From IMG/VR virus record IMGVR_UViG_3300013094_000090, positions 1 to 47,632 of that record: DNA of 47,632 nucleotides; one strand, given 5' to 3'. The notes under the pieces were generated by a model. That model worked only from the letters and a program-made list of their open reading frames with translations, searched no databases and was not told where the DNA came from. The stretch is from a virus. Numbering within the stretch: position 1 is the stretch's first letter; each line of letters begins with the position of its first letter. A program made the position numbers and the translations under genes. Positions 1 through 9,100 of this stretch are shown in pieces.

Positions 1-1
1 C

Positions 2-259
2 ATTAATAGCTATAACGTAATGCACATTACTAACCAATCAGCAAACATAACAGGAATAGCATTTACAGGAACACCTGTAGACGGGCAGACTGTAAGAGTT
101 TCTATCACAGCTACTGGAACTATTAGCATCTCTTGGAGCGCTTCATTTGAGGCCTCTACTATTCCGCTTCCTACTGCTACTAATGGCACTAACCGTATTG
201 ATATTGGATTCTTTTATAACACTGAAACTTCTAAATGGCGTTGTGTGGCGGTAGCTTAA
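2..259 (+). CDS. Tail fibre protein, C-terminal fragment (5' end outside window)
   Basis: The reading frame is open from base 2 to the TAA at 257-259, so this is the last 85 residues of a gene that starts before the window. An internal ATG at 20 exists but has no ribosome-binding site, so I treat the gene as truncated by the window edge. The segment is Ser/Thr-rich and beta-type, with a core around GTPVDGQTVRVSITATGT and a closing FFYNTETSKWRCVAVA. That ending style is common at the distal end of phage fibre proteins (family knowledge from memory). Its place directly before other fibre genes supports an adsorption role. The receptor is unknown. Confidence 0.6.
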   Translation: MNSYNVMHITNQSANITGIAFTGTPVDGQTVRVSITATGTISISWSASFEASTIPLPTATNGTNRIDIGFFYNTETSKWRCVAVA

Positions 260-260
260 T

Positions 261-1274
261 ATGGCACTTGCAATTGATGGTACAGGCTCAGCTATTAGTA
301 GCCCAAATACTGTTGCTGGAGAATCAATATCTGTAAGTTTAACTACATCATTTAGTAATGATATTATTTTGGTTTATTGGCATGGGGAGTATCCAAGTGT
401 AAATAATGCAAATGTTACGAGTGTTACAGCATCTGGACTTACATTTCAAAGACGTTGGGCATATGATAACTCTGGCATGTCTACAGCAGGAACACAGCAA
501 CAAGAACTTTGGTGGGCAGTAGCAACAAACCCATTTAGTGGGCTTATAACATTGAATGTAAGCGGAAGTATTGATGATGCCAATGTAATTGCCTTTGGTG
601 TATCTGGTGCCAACGTTTCAAACCCTTGGGATTCAAACTCTTCATTACCTGCAAAATTAGGGTATAACGTTGGTGGAGCAAACATATCTACAAATTCAAG
701 CTCAGGAATGGTCTTAGCGTTTTGGGGAAGTCCAGGATATAACGGAAGTACAGCACCGCAGCCAACTGGTCTAACAAATATGACAAGCCTAGTAAATACA
801 TCGAATACTGGAGGTCAGTGGTTTGAATATGGTTTTACAGCATATGCAACAACATCTTCTGCGGTAAATAATATTTTTTATGGCTGGACTGGTTGGACCC
901 CAATATATGGGTCTCCTGGTGGAAACTCTTCTTATACTGTTCTTGATGCTCTTCAAGCACCAAACCCTGCCCCAACAACACCAACAATTGGAACAGTAAC
1001 TGTGATTAATTCTTCTACAATATCCATACCCTTTACTGGGGGCACAAATGCAACAAGCTTTACTGGGACCGCTACAAGCTCTTCTGGACCTATTACTTTG
1101 TCCATCTCTGGGACTTCTAGCCCCCTTGTAGCCACTGGTTCTTTTTCCTACAACTCTTCTTATTATGTAGTTATAACGGCTACTAATACCTATGGCTCCG
1201 CTACATCAGGCAATTCGAATACAATTATTCCTATAAATTCAGTAGGTAACTTCTCAGCGTTAGGATTTTGTTAA
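261..1274 (+). CDS. Putative tail fibre/appendage protein with Ig-like C-terminal region
   Basis: This 337-residue protein starts with MALAIDGTGSAISSPNTVAG one base after the preceding stop and ends in TAATG overlap with the next fibre gene. It has almost no charged residues and is dominated by Ser, Thr, Gly, Asn and aromatics, which is typical of secreted or virion beta-sandwich proteins. Residues about 1-230 look like one lectin- or concanavalin-like beta domain. After a Pro-rich linker (NPAPTTPTIGTVTV), residues about 235-325 read like a fibronectin III or Ig-like domain, with alternating strands and an NTYGSATSGNSN turn near the end. I infer a distal adsorption protein; no specific family was recognised with certainty. 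Confidence 0.6.
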   Translation: MALAIDGTGSAISSPNTVAGESISVSLTTSFSNDIILVYWHGEYPSVNNANVTSVTASGLTFQRRWAYDNSGMSTAGTQQQELWWAVATNPFSGLITLNVSGSIDDANVIAFGVSGANVSNPWDSNSSLPAKLGYNVGGANISTNSSSGMVLAFWGSPGYNGSTAPQPTGLTNMTSLVNTSNTGGQWFEYGFTAYATTSSAVNNIFYGWTGWTPIYGSPGGNSSYTVLDALQAPNPAPTTPTIGTVTVINSSTISIPFTGGTNATSFTGTATSSSGPITLSISGTSSPLVATGSFSYNSSYYVVITATNTYGSATSGNSNTIIPINSVGNFSALGFC

Positions 1275-2548
1275 TGGCATTACAATTTCCAGCGAGTCCT
1301 GTACAAAATCAAACCTACACATACAATGGTTTGACGTGGCAGTGGAATGGCGCTGCTTGGGACAACATCTCATCAGTCAGTAGCACTGCCTATGGCCACA
1401 ACTTTACCTTTGCTGCTGTTCCGCCATCCAACCCAAACATTGGCGATGAGTGGCTTGATTCTAACTCTGGTTCTGTTTATACATGGATGTCTGACCCTAA
1501 TGGTTTTCAGTGGATGGAAATCAACCCAGCTGGTTTTGCTGGTACACAGGGAATCCAAGGTATTCAAGGTGCATCATTCCAAGGTATTCAAGGCCTACAA
1601 GGTCAAGCAATTCAAGGCGTGCAAGGCCTTCAAGGTTTTCAGGGACTTCAAGGTATCCAAGGCTTCTTTGGTCTACAAGGTGTTCAAGGACCTAACGCAG
1701 CTATTGCATTTGGTGCAACTCCTCCAGCTAACCCTAATATTGGCGACCGTTGGGTAGATGCCAACTCTGGCTCTGAGTACACATGGATTAGCTACAGCGG
1801 AGTTACCGCATGGGTTGAAGTATCAGCCTCTGGTTACAGCGGTGTTCAAGGAATCCAAGGTATCCAAGGCCAATCAATTCAAGGCGTGCAGGGTATCCAA
1901 GGTAATCCTGGTATTCAAGGTTTTGGATACGCTCAGCTTCAAGGAACCCAAGGTCTGCAAGGATTTACAGGTACTCAAGGAACCTACTATATTTCTCAAA
2001 CAGCTCCTCTCGGAGTATCTGCAGGTAACGCTTGGTTAAACACCACCGACGGCTCTCTTTACATCTTTGATGGCAACGAGTGGTTTGAGCCATATGGAAA
2101 CTATCTTGGAGTTCAAGGATTACAGGGATTTCAAGGACCTTCTGGAATTTCGGGAAGTAACGGTTTTCAAGGAGTTCAGGGACTTGTAGGACCTGCAGGA
2201 GTTCAAGGAGCCACTGGTCCAGGAGTTCTTGCAATCAATAGCCAGTATGGTAGTACTTACACAGCAATTCTTAACGACGGCAACGCTTTTATTACCATGA
2301 GCAACGCAGGTGCTAACACATTTCTAATACCTACAGGAAACTCTGTTGGGTATCCAATAGGAACTTCTCTTACAGTTATGCAAGTTGGCTCTGGTCAAAC
2401 AACTATACAGGCTGCAAGCATTGGAGTGACAACCATTCTTTCAAATGCTTCAACTCCCTCATCTCCAAAACTTAGAACAGCTTTTTCATCAGCTACGCTG
2501 ATAAAGGCAGGCTCTGATTTATGGTACGTGGCTGGAGACATCTCTTAA
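1274..2548 (+). CDS. Collagen-like tail fibre protein 1
   Basis: The start is ATG 1274, in a TAATG overlap with the previous stop. The alternative TTG at 1268 would add two residues and break an N-terminal motif shared with the genes at 3505 and 5592 (MA-L/I-x-FPxxPxxNQxYxY, then W-x-W/F-x-G). That motif probably anchors fibres to the particle. Three G-x-Q collagen-like blocks (about residues 88-140, 188-236 and 278-316) alternate with GD-x-W modules such as NPNIGDRWVDANSGSEYTW. The C-terminal 100 residues end in LIKAGSDLWYVAGDIS, a common phage fibre tip. The 424-residue protein should form a trimeric fibre and is followed at once by a fibrinogen-like protein gene. Confidence 0.85.
   Translation: MALQFPASPVQNQTYTYNGLTWQWNGAAWDNISSVSSTAYGHNFTFAAVPPSNPNIGDEWLDSNSGSVYTWMSDPNGFQWMEINPAGFAGTQGIQGIQGASFQGIQGLQGQAIQGVQGLQGFQGLQGIQGFFGLQGVQGPNAAIAFGATPPANPNIGDRWVDANSGSEYTWISYSGVTAWVEVSASGYSGVQGIQGIQGQSIQGVQGIQGNPGIQGFGYAQLQGTQGLQGFTGTQGTYYISQTAPLGVSAGNAWLNTTDGSLYIFDGNEWFEPYGNYLGVQGLQGFQGPSGISGSNGFQGVQGLVGPAGVQGATGPGVLAINSQYGSTYTAILNDGNAFITMSNAGANTFLIPTGNSVGYPIGTSLTVMQVGSGQTTIQAASIGVTTILSNASTPSSPKLRTAFSSATLIKAGSDLWYVAGDIS
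1535..2225 (+). repeat. Collagen-like G-x-Q coding repeats, fibre 1
   Basis: Imperfect 9-nt units of the form GGT-NNN-CAA encode GIQ, GLQ, GVQ and GFQ triplets. They occur in three blocks, about 1538-1692, 1839-1980 and 2108-2222, separated by non-repeat modules. The same units and an identical GFGYAQLQG segment recur in the fibre gene at 3505, so the blocks are likely recombination substrates between the two genes. They are protein-coding repeats, not a CRISPR array. Confidence 0.85.
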
Positions 2549-2550
2549 TA

Positions 2551-3453
2551 ATGATTACTGTAGGAACGTCTGCTTCTAGTGTAGAGTCCCACACACCACT
2601 AGGAAACTATGCTAACCCTGCTTCGTCTATCTCAGCGTTAAGGGCTGCAGGCATAACTACTGAAGGTGTTTATTGGTTTTCAACGCCTTACTCGCCATCT
2701 GCATTTCAGGCTTACTGCAAGTTCTCATACATTGACGGAAACGATTGGGTTCTTTTATTAAAGGTGTTTAACAACGCAGACCTACCTTCTGGTAGCGGTT
2801 ATTGGATGGACAATAAAACTTTTAATGACACAGACTTTAATCTCACAAGCGGAACTTGGTCTAAATACAGGACATGGAACTACTATCCATTCAGCCATTT
2901 AATGATGAATATGGGCGGTAACTTTCCTCCTATAATGAACTTCTCGTCAACAAATACTATGTATAAAATCATTCAAGGTCAGCTTGTTAATGGGCAACCA
3001 GCCTACAACAACGCATACTTGGCAGTTTCAACAACACCAAGCCTTTCAGGTCATGCGACGATGGATTACTCAAATGCAACTCAGTTTCCTATGCTATCAG
3101 GTTCAAACTTTTCTAGAGCAAGCGGTGGACAAGAGCAGTATATAAACGCTTATGGAATATGTTCATGGAATGGTCAAGCATCTCATGCAAACACTTACAT
3201 ATCTGATTCCGCAAATGGCTCTTTGCCGACAGTGGCGTACAACGGAGCATGGATTGGTGCTCCGATGGATGAGGTAGCGTCATGGCCTTTTAATGTGTAC
3301 AACACTAATACTGGAGATACCTCAGACTCTGGATTTGGATTTGGTTTTAATGCTGGTAATGGAAACAGGACAGGGTCTTGTGGAATTGCGGAGTGGCAGC
3401 AAACTAACGACGCCGTAACTACGGCTCTTCCTGGGTATGTGTGGGTTAGATAA
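2551..3453 (+). CDS. Fibrinogen C-terminal-like (FReD-like) adsorption protein 1
   Basis: I place the start at ATG 2551, two bases after the collagen-like fibre stop. A longer in-frame ATG at 2521 would lie inside that gene. The 300-residue product shows the opening signature of fibrinogen-related domains: an Ala-rich helix, AGITTEGVYWF, a short loop, then AYCKFSYIDGNDWVLLLK, matching the family pattern DGxYxI...VYCDM...GGGWxxxxK. It ends with GFGFGFNAGNG, SCGIAEWQQ and PGYVWVR. In animals such domains bind acetylated sugars. The pairing with a collagen-like fibre suggests a distal sugar-binding head encoded as a separate polypeptide. It is paralogous to the gene at 4584 but diverged. Confidence 0.7.
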   Translation: MITVGTSASSVESHTPLGNYANPASSISALRAAGITTEGVYWFSTPYSPSAFQAYCKFSYIDGNDWVLLLKVFNNADLPSGSGYWMDNKTFNDTDFNLTSGTWSKYRTWNYYPFSHLMMNMGGNFPPIMNFSSTNTMYKIIQGQLVNGQPAYNNAYLAVSTTPSLSGHATMDYSNATQFPMLSGSNFSRASGGQEQYINAYGICSWNGQASHANTYISDSANGSLPTVAYNGAWIGAPMDEVASWPFNVYNTNTGDTSDSGFGFGFNAGNGNRTGSCGIAEWQQTNDAVTTALPGYVWVR

Positions 3454-3504
3454 ATTAAAAAAGGTATACTTTTATCAAAATTATTAAGGATATGGGGAGA
3501 GTAA

Positions 3505-4584
3505 ATGGCTATCAGTTTTCCAGTTAACCCCGTCCTTAATCAGACATATTCATATGGCGGACGAGGCTGGATATGGAACGGTACTGTCTGGAAATCTGTA
3601 GGAACCACTGTTGGTAGCCAAGGCGTACAAGGTATTGCTGGCCAAAATGGTACTCAAGGCCTGCAGGGACTGCAGGGACCAAACGCTGCTCTTAGCTTTG
3701 GCGCTACTCCGCCACTAAGCCCTAACGTAGGAGACCGCTGGGTTGATTCTGGCTCAGGCTCTACTTATACATGGATGACTACAGATGGAGTTGATTACTT
3801 CTGGGTAGAAGTTAACGCCTCAGGTTTCTCTGGTGTTCAGGGTATTCGTGGTTTCCAAGGAATCCAAGGTGGACAAGGTCTACAGGGAAATGTTGGCGCA
3901 CAAGGCTTTGGCTATGCGCAGCTCCAAGGATTGCAAGGTATCCAAGGCATCTACGGACAAACAGGTATCCAAGGTAATCAAGGTTTTCAAGGAGTGCAGG
4001 GCTTTGGATACGCACAGCTCCAAGGTATTCAAGGTGTGCAAGGAAACTTTGGACCACAAGGAATCCAAGGCGGCATTGGTATTAATGGCGTGCAAGGCCT
4101 GCAGGGAACTCAAGGAATCCAAGGAGCATACCCTTCAACAGCGGGCGTTCAATACACGTCTGCGTTCTTTAATGGAACAACCTCTATTGCACAGATGCTC
4201 GAAGCAACTTATTTATCTGGTGTCGCTCTAACAACAGGTGTCAACAACTACTCTGTGTTAACTCAGGGCGGAATTACGTTTTACACAGTAGCGTCTACAG
4301 GTAACTGGACTCTTAACGTGACAGGTATTGCTGGAGGAACAACCCTCGGTTCTCTTATGAACATAGGTCAAACTCTTACTATTGCAGTACTTGCAACTAA
4401 CGGCGCGACCCCCTACTACCAGTCAGCTATGCAGATTGATGGAGCAGCTGTTACTCCTAAGTGGGCTTTTGGTTCTGCGCCTATTGCTGGAGATGCAAAC
4501 GCCATCGACTTGTATTCATTCTCTATTCTTAAAATAGCCTCTGCTACCTATACGGTTATAGGCTCCTACACAAAGTACGCATAA
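3505..4584 (+). CDS. Collagen-like tail fibre protein 2
   Basis: This 359-residue fibre has an SD-like GGGGAGAG about five bases before ATG 3505. It repeats the anchor motif (MAISFPVNPVLNQTYSYGG), a short G-x-Q block (about residues 37-59), one GD-x-W module (SPNVGDRWVDSGSGSTYTW) and a long G-x-Q block (about residues 109-208) containing GFGYAQLQG twice. The C-terminal about 145 residues (TYLSGVALTTG, then GNWTLNVTG, QIDGAAVTPKW, and SILKIASATYTVIGS) form a globular tip type widely used by cyanophage and pelagic phage fibres. The tip differs from that of fibre 1, so the genes share a stem and anchor but carry different heads. Its stop overlaps the next start (TAATG). Confidence 0.85.
   Translation: MAISFPVNPVLNQTYSYGGRGWIWNGTVWKSVGTTVGSQGVQGIAGQNGTQGLQGLQGPNAALSFGATPPLSPNVGDRWVDSGSGSTYTWMTTDGVDYFWVEVNASGFSGVQGIRGFQGIQGGQGLQGNVGAQGFGYAQLQGLQGIQGIYGQTGIQGNQGFQGVQGFGYAQLQGIQGVQGNFGPQGIQGGIGINGVQGLQGTQGIQGAYPSTAGVQYTSAFFNGTTSIAQMLEATYLSGVALTTGVNNYSVLTQGGITFYTVASTGNWTLNVTGIAGGTTLGSLMNIGQTLTIAVLATNGATPYYQSAMQIDGAAVTPKWAFGSAPIAGDANAIDLYSFSILKIASATYTVIGSYTKYA
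3829..4128 (+). repeat. Collagen-like G-x-Q coding repeats, fibre 2
   Basis: About 300 bases of imperfect GGN-NNN-CAA units encode GIQ, GLQ, GVQ, GFQ and GNQ triplets. The segment encoding GFGYAQLQG occurs twice here and once in the fibre gene at 1274, so part of the repeat was shared or exchanged between the two genes. The repeat lies entirely within an open frame. Confidence 0.85.
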
Positions 4585-5504
4585 TGCCTACATTAGGAGC
4601 GCTGGGAGGAACCAGTAATAAAGGCTTCTTGCCAGCTAGAACATTGCCAGGAACGGGATTAAACCCATCTGCTCCTGGTGCTTCAGCTAAAGCTCTTCAG
4701 TCAGCATATGGCTACACAACCGACGGAATCTACTGGATTAACGTCAACAGCCAGTCAACTCCTGTGTATTGCATCATGAATCCCGCAGTAGCTGGTGGGG
4801 GTTGGATGATGATTATGAAAGCTACTACAGGAAATACTTTTCAATATAGCTCTCCTCATTGGACTACTGCAACAACGCTAAATCCTGGAGACACCACAAG
4901 AAATAACGCGGACGCAAAGTTCAACACATTTAATTACACACCTGGCACAGACTTGCTTGCCATCTTTCCAGATAGCCCTAACCAAGGTGGTTCTATATCT
5001 GTATCTGGCTATAACTGGACGTGGTACCAACCAAGCTTTGGTTCAGCCTCAGGATTTAACTCAGGGCAAGCAATCAGTGCGTTACAGCTTTTTGGTGGAG
5101 GTCAACCAACAACAGGAGGTAACTCAGGCTCTGGTGGACAAAACTGGGGTGGAACTGGTTGGTACATTCAGAGAGCTGATACATACGCTGGATGGAACAA
5201 TGCTGGAGCTGGTCCGAACATCTTCTCATCTCAAACCGATATCCACTTTTACGGATTTAACTACAGTAACTATGGAAATAGCAATGCAAACGTTCGTTGG
5301 GGATTTGGTTGGAACGAGAACTCTGAGGGGTATTGGCCGTCCAACAACGTTGCATATATTGGTACAAATGACGTGACAGGTGGAATTGGCCTTAACTACG
5401 CAGGAACTCCAGGAACTACAGCCTCTGCGGGTGACTACTACAACTGCTGTCAGAACGTTACAGGCTTAAATCGCTCTATGCGCGTAGAGATGTACATCCG
5501 ATAA
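4584..5504 (+). CDS. Fibrinogen C-terminal-like (FReD-like) adsorption protein 2
   Basis: This 306-residue protein begins in a TAATG overlap with collagen-like fibre 2. It carries the clearest fibrinogen-related-domain signature in the window: GYTTDGIYWINVNSQ, TPVYCIMNPAVAGGGWMMIM and KATTGNTFQYSSPHW, followed by NNADAKFNTFNY and closing with NRSMRVEMYIR, analogous to the SMKIRP-like end of animal domains. Two adjacent Cys (NCCQN) lie near the C-terminus. By family analogy it would bind a surface glycan. Tight coupling to the fibre gene implies coordinated synthesis and probably physical assembly on the fibre tip. Glycan binding is inferred; the fold assignment is by motif only. Confidence 0.75.
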   Translation: MPTLGALGGTSNKGFLPARTLPGTGLNPSAPGASAKALQSAYGYTTDGIYWINVNSQSTPVYCIMNPAVAGGGWMMIMKATTGNTFQYSSPHWTTATTLNPGDTTRNNADAKFNTFNYTPGTDLLAIFPDSPNQGGSISVSGYNWTWYQPSFGSASGFNSGQAISALQLFGGGQPTTGGNSGSGGQNWGGTGWYIQRADTYAGWNNAGAGPNIFSSQTDIHFYGFNYSNYGNSNANVRWGFGWNENSEGYWPSNNVAYIGTNDVTGGIGLNYAGTPGTTASAGDYYNCCQNVTGLNRSMRVEMYIR

Positions 5505-5528
5505 AACACTTTCCTCTTTACCCTCGTG

Positions 5529-5544
5529 GCGGGCAATTGTCCGC
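5529..5544. promoter_or_regulatory. Near-perfect 16-bp palindrome with adjacent TATACT box
   Basis: Bases 5529-5544 (gcgggcaattgtccgc) pair across their full length with one G.T wobble. TATACT at 5546-5551 could be a -10 element for the short fibre gene 41 bases downstream. I see no good -35 at 16-18 bp, so promoter activity is unproven. The palindrome might be an operator or a small RNA hairpin. Confidence 0.35.
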
Positions 5545-5591
5545 TTATACTGATTACTGAGTCCACAAAGAAAAGGTGAGTGCTGTCAACT

Positions 5592-6101
5592 ATGGCAATT
5601 AACTTTCCGCTAAACCCAACAGTAAACCAGGTCTATACCTACGGTAACCGTACATGGACATTTACTGGTTACGGTTGGCAAGCTACAACTACGTCCCTGG
5701 GACCTCAGGGTATCCAGGGTCTACAAGGCCCTGCAGGAGCTTCGGCTGCTGCTCTAGACGTCACCATTCTGGATAACATCCGCCAATTATTTAACAACTT
5801 CGACAGGGTATTTACTCCTACCTATGAAGGTAACCCAGTAAGTATCACCAACCCAGGTCTCCTCGAGGTTTACCTCAACGGAGTCAAGCAAAAAGTCCTT
5901 ATGTCGACCCCGACTTGGATGAGTTATTTTGTAGCTGAGCCAGCTACAATTGCAGTTAATAACGACGGAAACATTGCTTGGACATCTGCTCCAGCAGCTG
6001 GTTCCATGTTTGAAGGAATAATTGTTGTAGGCGCGACTACAACAAGTAATACAACTAACTATCCATTTGCGCCAATGGATTTAATGATGGGAGCTCTCTA
6101 A
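5592..6101 (+). CDS. Short fibre/baseplate-associated protein with shared fibre anchor
   Basis: I choose ATG 5592, because the protein then begins MAINFPLNPTVNQVYTYGNR, aligning with the anchors of the fibres at 1274 and 3505. The AAAAGGTGAG at 5571-5580 gives a usable ribosome-binding site, whereas the in-frame GTG at 5580 overlaps it. The 169-residue product has only two or three G-x-Q/P triplets (GPQGIQGLQGPAG) and then a distinct 110-residue domain with FTPTYEGNPVSITNPG and LEVYLNGVKQKVL. That domain resembles tail proteins that describe a user-like attachment strand (SITNPG...LEVYLNGV). It precedes the giant virion protein gene by two bases. Confidence 0.65.
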   Translation: MAINFPLNPTVNQVYTYGNRTWTFTGYGWQATTTSLGPQGIQGLQGPAGASAAALDVTILDNIRQLFNNFDRVFTPTYEGNPVSITNPGLLEVYLNGVKQKVLMSTPTWMSYFVAEPATIAVNNDGNIAWTSAPAAGSMFEGIIVVGATTTSNTTNYPFAPMDLMMGAL

Positions 6102-6103
6102 GC

Positions 6104-9100
6104 ATGTCACGCAAAGTATTAATGGAAGGTAACTACCAGCTAAACCCTGGCGCCTCAGGCGTCGGTACTTTATATATTGGTAAGTTAGTTCCGTGGGAAC
6201 GCCTCGTTCTTATTACGGACGTATCCGCCAACAAAGTTCTTTATAACTTCTCAGACCCTTCAACAAAGCTCACCAGCCTTCTTCAATACGCTGATGGTCA
6301 GCTTACAGCTAACATTACAGGAGCTGTTGGAAACGGCACCTCTGTAACATTCACATTCGCCAACATTGCAAGCGCCTTGAATGTTCAAGGAGCTACCTCT
6401 GTTACTGGTGCTTATGTCCCTGGTATGTACATCTACGTCAGCGGTGTTACTCCTGCAGCATTTAACGGATACTTCCGTGTAACTGCAGCAACTGCAACAA
6501 CCGTAACAGTTGCATCTACTGCAACAGGTACATTCTCTGTTGGCGGTATCATTTGGAACCAAGAGTGCACAGTCGCTACTCTCTATGTCAATACCTCAGC
6601 ACTGTCTTCTAACGATGAAGTTCAAATCACCATTGATGAGTTTGATGAGCGCATCAAGCCTGCCGAAGAAATGCAAGACCCAGTCGGTAAGCTTCGCACA
6701 TCTGCTCCTCAGTCACTTATCGATACCGACTTTGAGTATTCTCGTCAGGACTCTAAGTGGGAGTCTGTATCTCTTATCAACAACCGCCCATTTGCTATCA
6801 CACCTCTTTACAACGCACTTGTGCTCTCTGATATGCAGACATCTACTGCTGGTACAAAGACCATCACCGCATACTTTAACAACACCACAGTTGCTACAAC
6901 TGCCTCTGGTGTACAGGGTAACGGCTACACAACTTTGTACACAACAGCTGCTGCTCACAACTTGAATGTCGGACAGTTCGTCACCATCACAGGTATCACA
7001 CCTTCTGGTTACAACACCACTTCAGGTATCCCAGCTCAGGTTCTTGCTGTTCCATCTTCAACAACGTTTATCATTGCTAACGGAACAACCACAACACAGT
7101 CAACTGTTGCAGGTACTATTACATCTAACGTTGCTCTTCCAGTAGGAACACCATTTACTGTTACAGATACCTACGCGCCTACAGTGCCTGGTAACTATGT
7201 CGTTGAGACACGTCCTGGTGAAACATCGTTCACATTCTCAGCTAAGGGTTCAACACCTTCAGCATGGGCATCTCAGACAATCTTTGACCCTAACAAGACA
7301 CTTCTTGCCTTTGGTAACTTCTACGCACAATCATCATTGATTGCCTCTGCGTTCTCTAACTCAGGTCAAGCAGTTACTGTTACAACAACAACACCTCACG
7401 GCTTGTCCATCGGTAACGAAATTGCTGTTTTGGGTACAACTGCTACAACGAACACACCTAACGGTAACTTCTATGTATCGCAGGTTCTCTCTCCGACACA
7501 GTTCGTCTACTACAATAACGCAACTCCAACAGGAACAATTGCTGCTAACCAGACTGCCACAACAGCTACAGGTACTGCAGGAACCAACATTATTCAGGTT
7601 GCTTCTGCTGCTAACTTGGTTGTTGGTATGACCGTAGCTGCTTCAGGTATTCCTACTGGAACATACGTTCAGAGCGTTCAAAATACTGTTGTTGTTCTCT
7701 CTCAGAACCTTACAGCAGGTCTTTCTTCAACAACAACCACTTTCTATGCGTCTATCTTTACTCGTCCTCAGGGACAAGTTTTGCAACGTGCGTTTGATGG
7801 CGGAGTTATCTTTAACTCAGGTTCTGGTTCAAACAACTCTCAGTTAATTCGTCAGACCCGTCGTTATTTCCACTATCAATCAGGTAAGGGTGTCCAGATG
7901 TCATCTGGAACAATCCTTAAGCCTACATTTGGTATTGACTCCCTTACATACTCAGCTCCATATGTAACTGTCACAACCAAGGAACGTCATGGATTGCAGC
8001 CTGGCTACCAAGTAACCATTTACGGCGCAAACGAATATGGTTACAGCGGAACATTTGCTGTTGCAGCGGTAACAGGCTTGAACTCATTTACCTATGTTCC
8101 ACTTGTTTCACCATCTACAGCTAACGCATCTGGTTCTTACTACCTATCTGTTGCATCATGGAACGGTGCGGTAACCCGTCTAGGTGTCTTCGATAACCAG
8201 AATGGTATGTTCTTTGAATACGATGGCCAGACTTTGTGGGCAGTTCGTCGTTCATCAATCTTCCAGATTGCAGGACGCGTCACTGTAACAAACGGTTCAA
8301 GCACCATCACAGCATCGACAAACTACCCAACAACATTCTCTCGTCAACTTACCGTTGGTCAGAGCATTGTTATCCGTGGCCAGTCCTACCGTGTAACAGA
8401 TATCGCATCTGATACCTCAGCTACAATTCAGCCTGCGTATCGCGGTATCACTGCTTCGAACGTCGTTGTTTCATCAACACTCGAAACACGCGTACCACAA
8501 TCACAATGGAACCTTGACCCTGTAAACGGCACAGGTCCTTCTGAGTGGGGAATCGACCTTACAAAGTCGAACATGTTCTACATTGACTACTCATGGTATG
8601 GCTCAGGCTTTATCCGTTGGGGTGTCCGTGGCGGTAACCACGGTAACATCACCTACGTACACAAGATGGCAAACAACAGCCAGAACGCCACTGCTTACAT
8701 GCGCTCAGGTAACTTGCCAGCTCGTTACGAGGTTGCCTCTCCAGCTGTTACGACAACAACTACAGCTTCAGTAGGTACTACAGATACAACCATTAACGTA
8801 GCCAATACCTACGGATTCTTTACTCCAACAATCGCTACAACAACTGCTACAGGTACCTCTGGACAGTACACAATCTCTGTAGGTTCAGCTACAGGTATCG
8901 TATCAGGTATGTTTGTTAACGCAACAAACGTCAACGCAGGTACTCAGGTTGCGTTTGTATCTGGTACAACAGTGACTCTTACACAAGCTAACGCTGGTGC
9001 GGTCTCTGGTTCAGCTACCTTCTCAAGCTACATCGGAACTGCAACAATCCGTAACGGCTCTACCTACGAAACAATCAACTACACAGGCTTAACCTCAAAC

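Noticed and set aside
1347-2234. Several long open frames on both strands inside the collagen-like fibre gene
   Set aside because: They arise from the 9-nt coding repeat read in other frames (Lys/Val/Phe or Arg/Ser-rich low complexity) and have no ribosome-binding sites.
1535-4128. Short spaced repeats that could be taken for a CRISPR array
   Set aside because: The repeat units are 9-nt, contiguous and in frame with G-x-Q codons; there are no unique spacers and no cas genes.
2551-5504. Diversity-generating retroelement targeting the fibrinogen-like genes
   Set aside because: No reverse transcriptase gene, no template repeat and no adenine-rich variable repeat pair was seen in the window.
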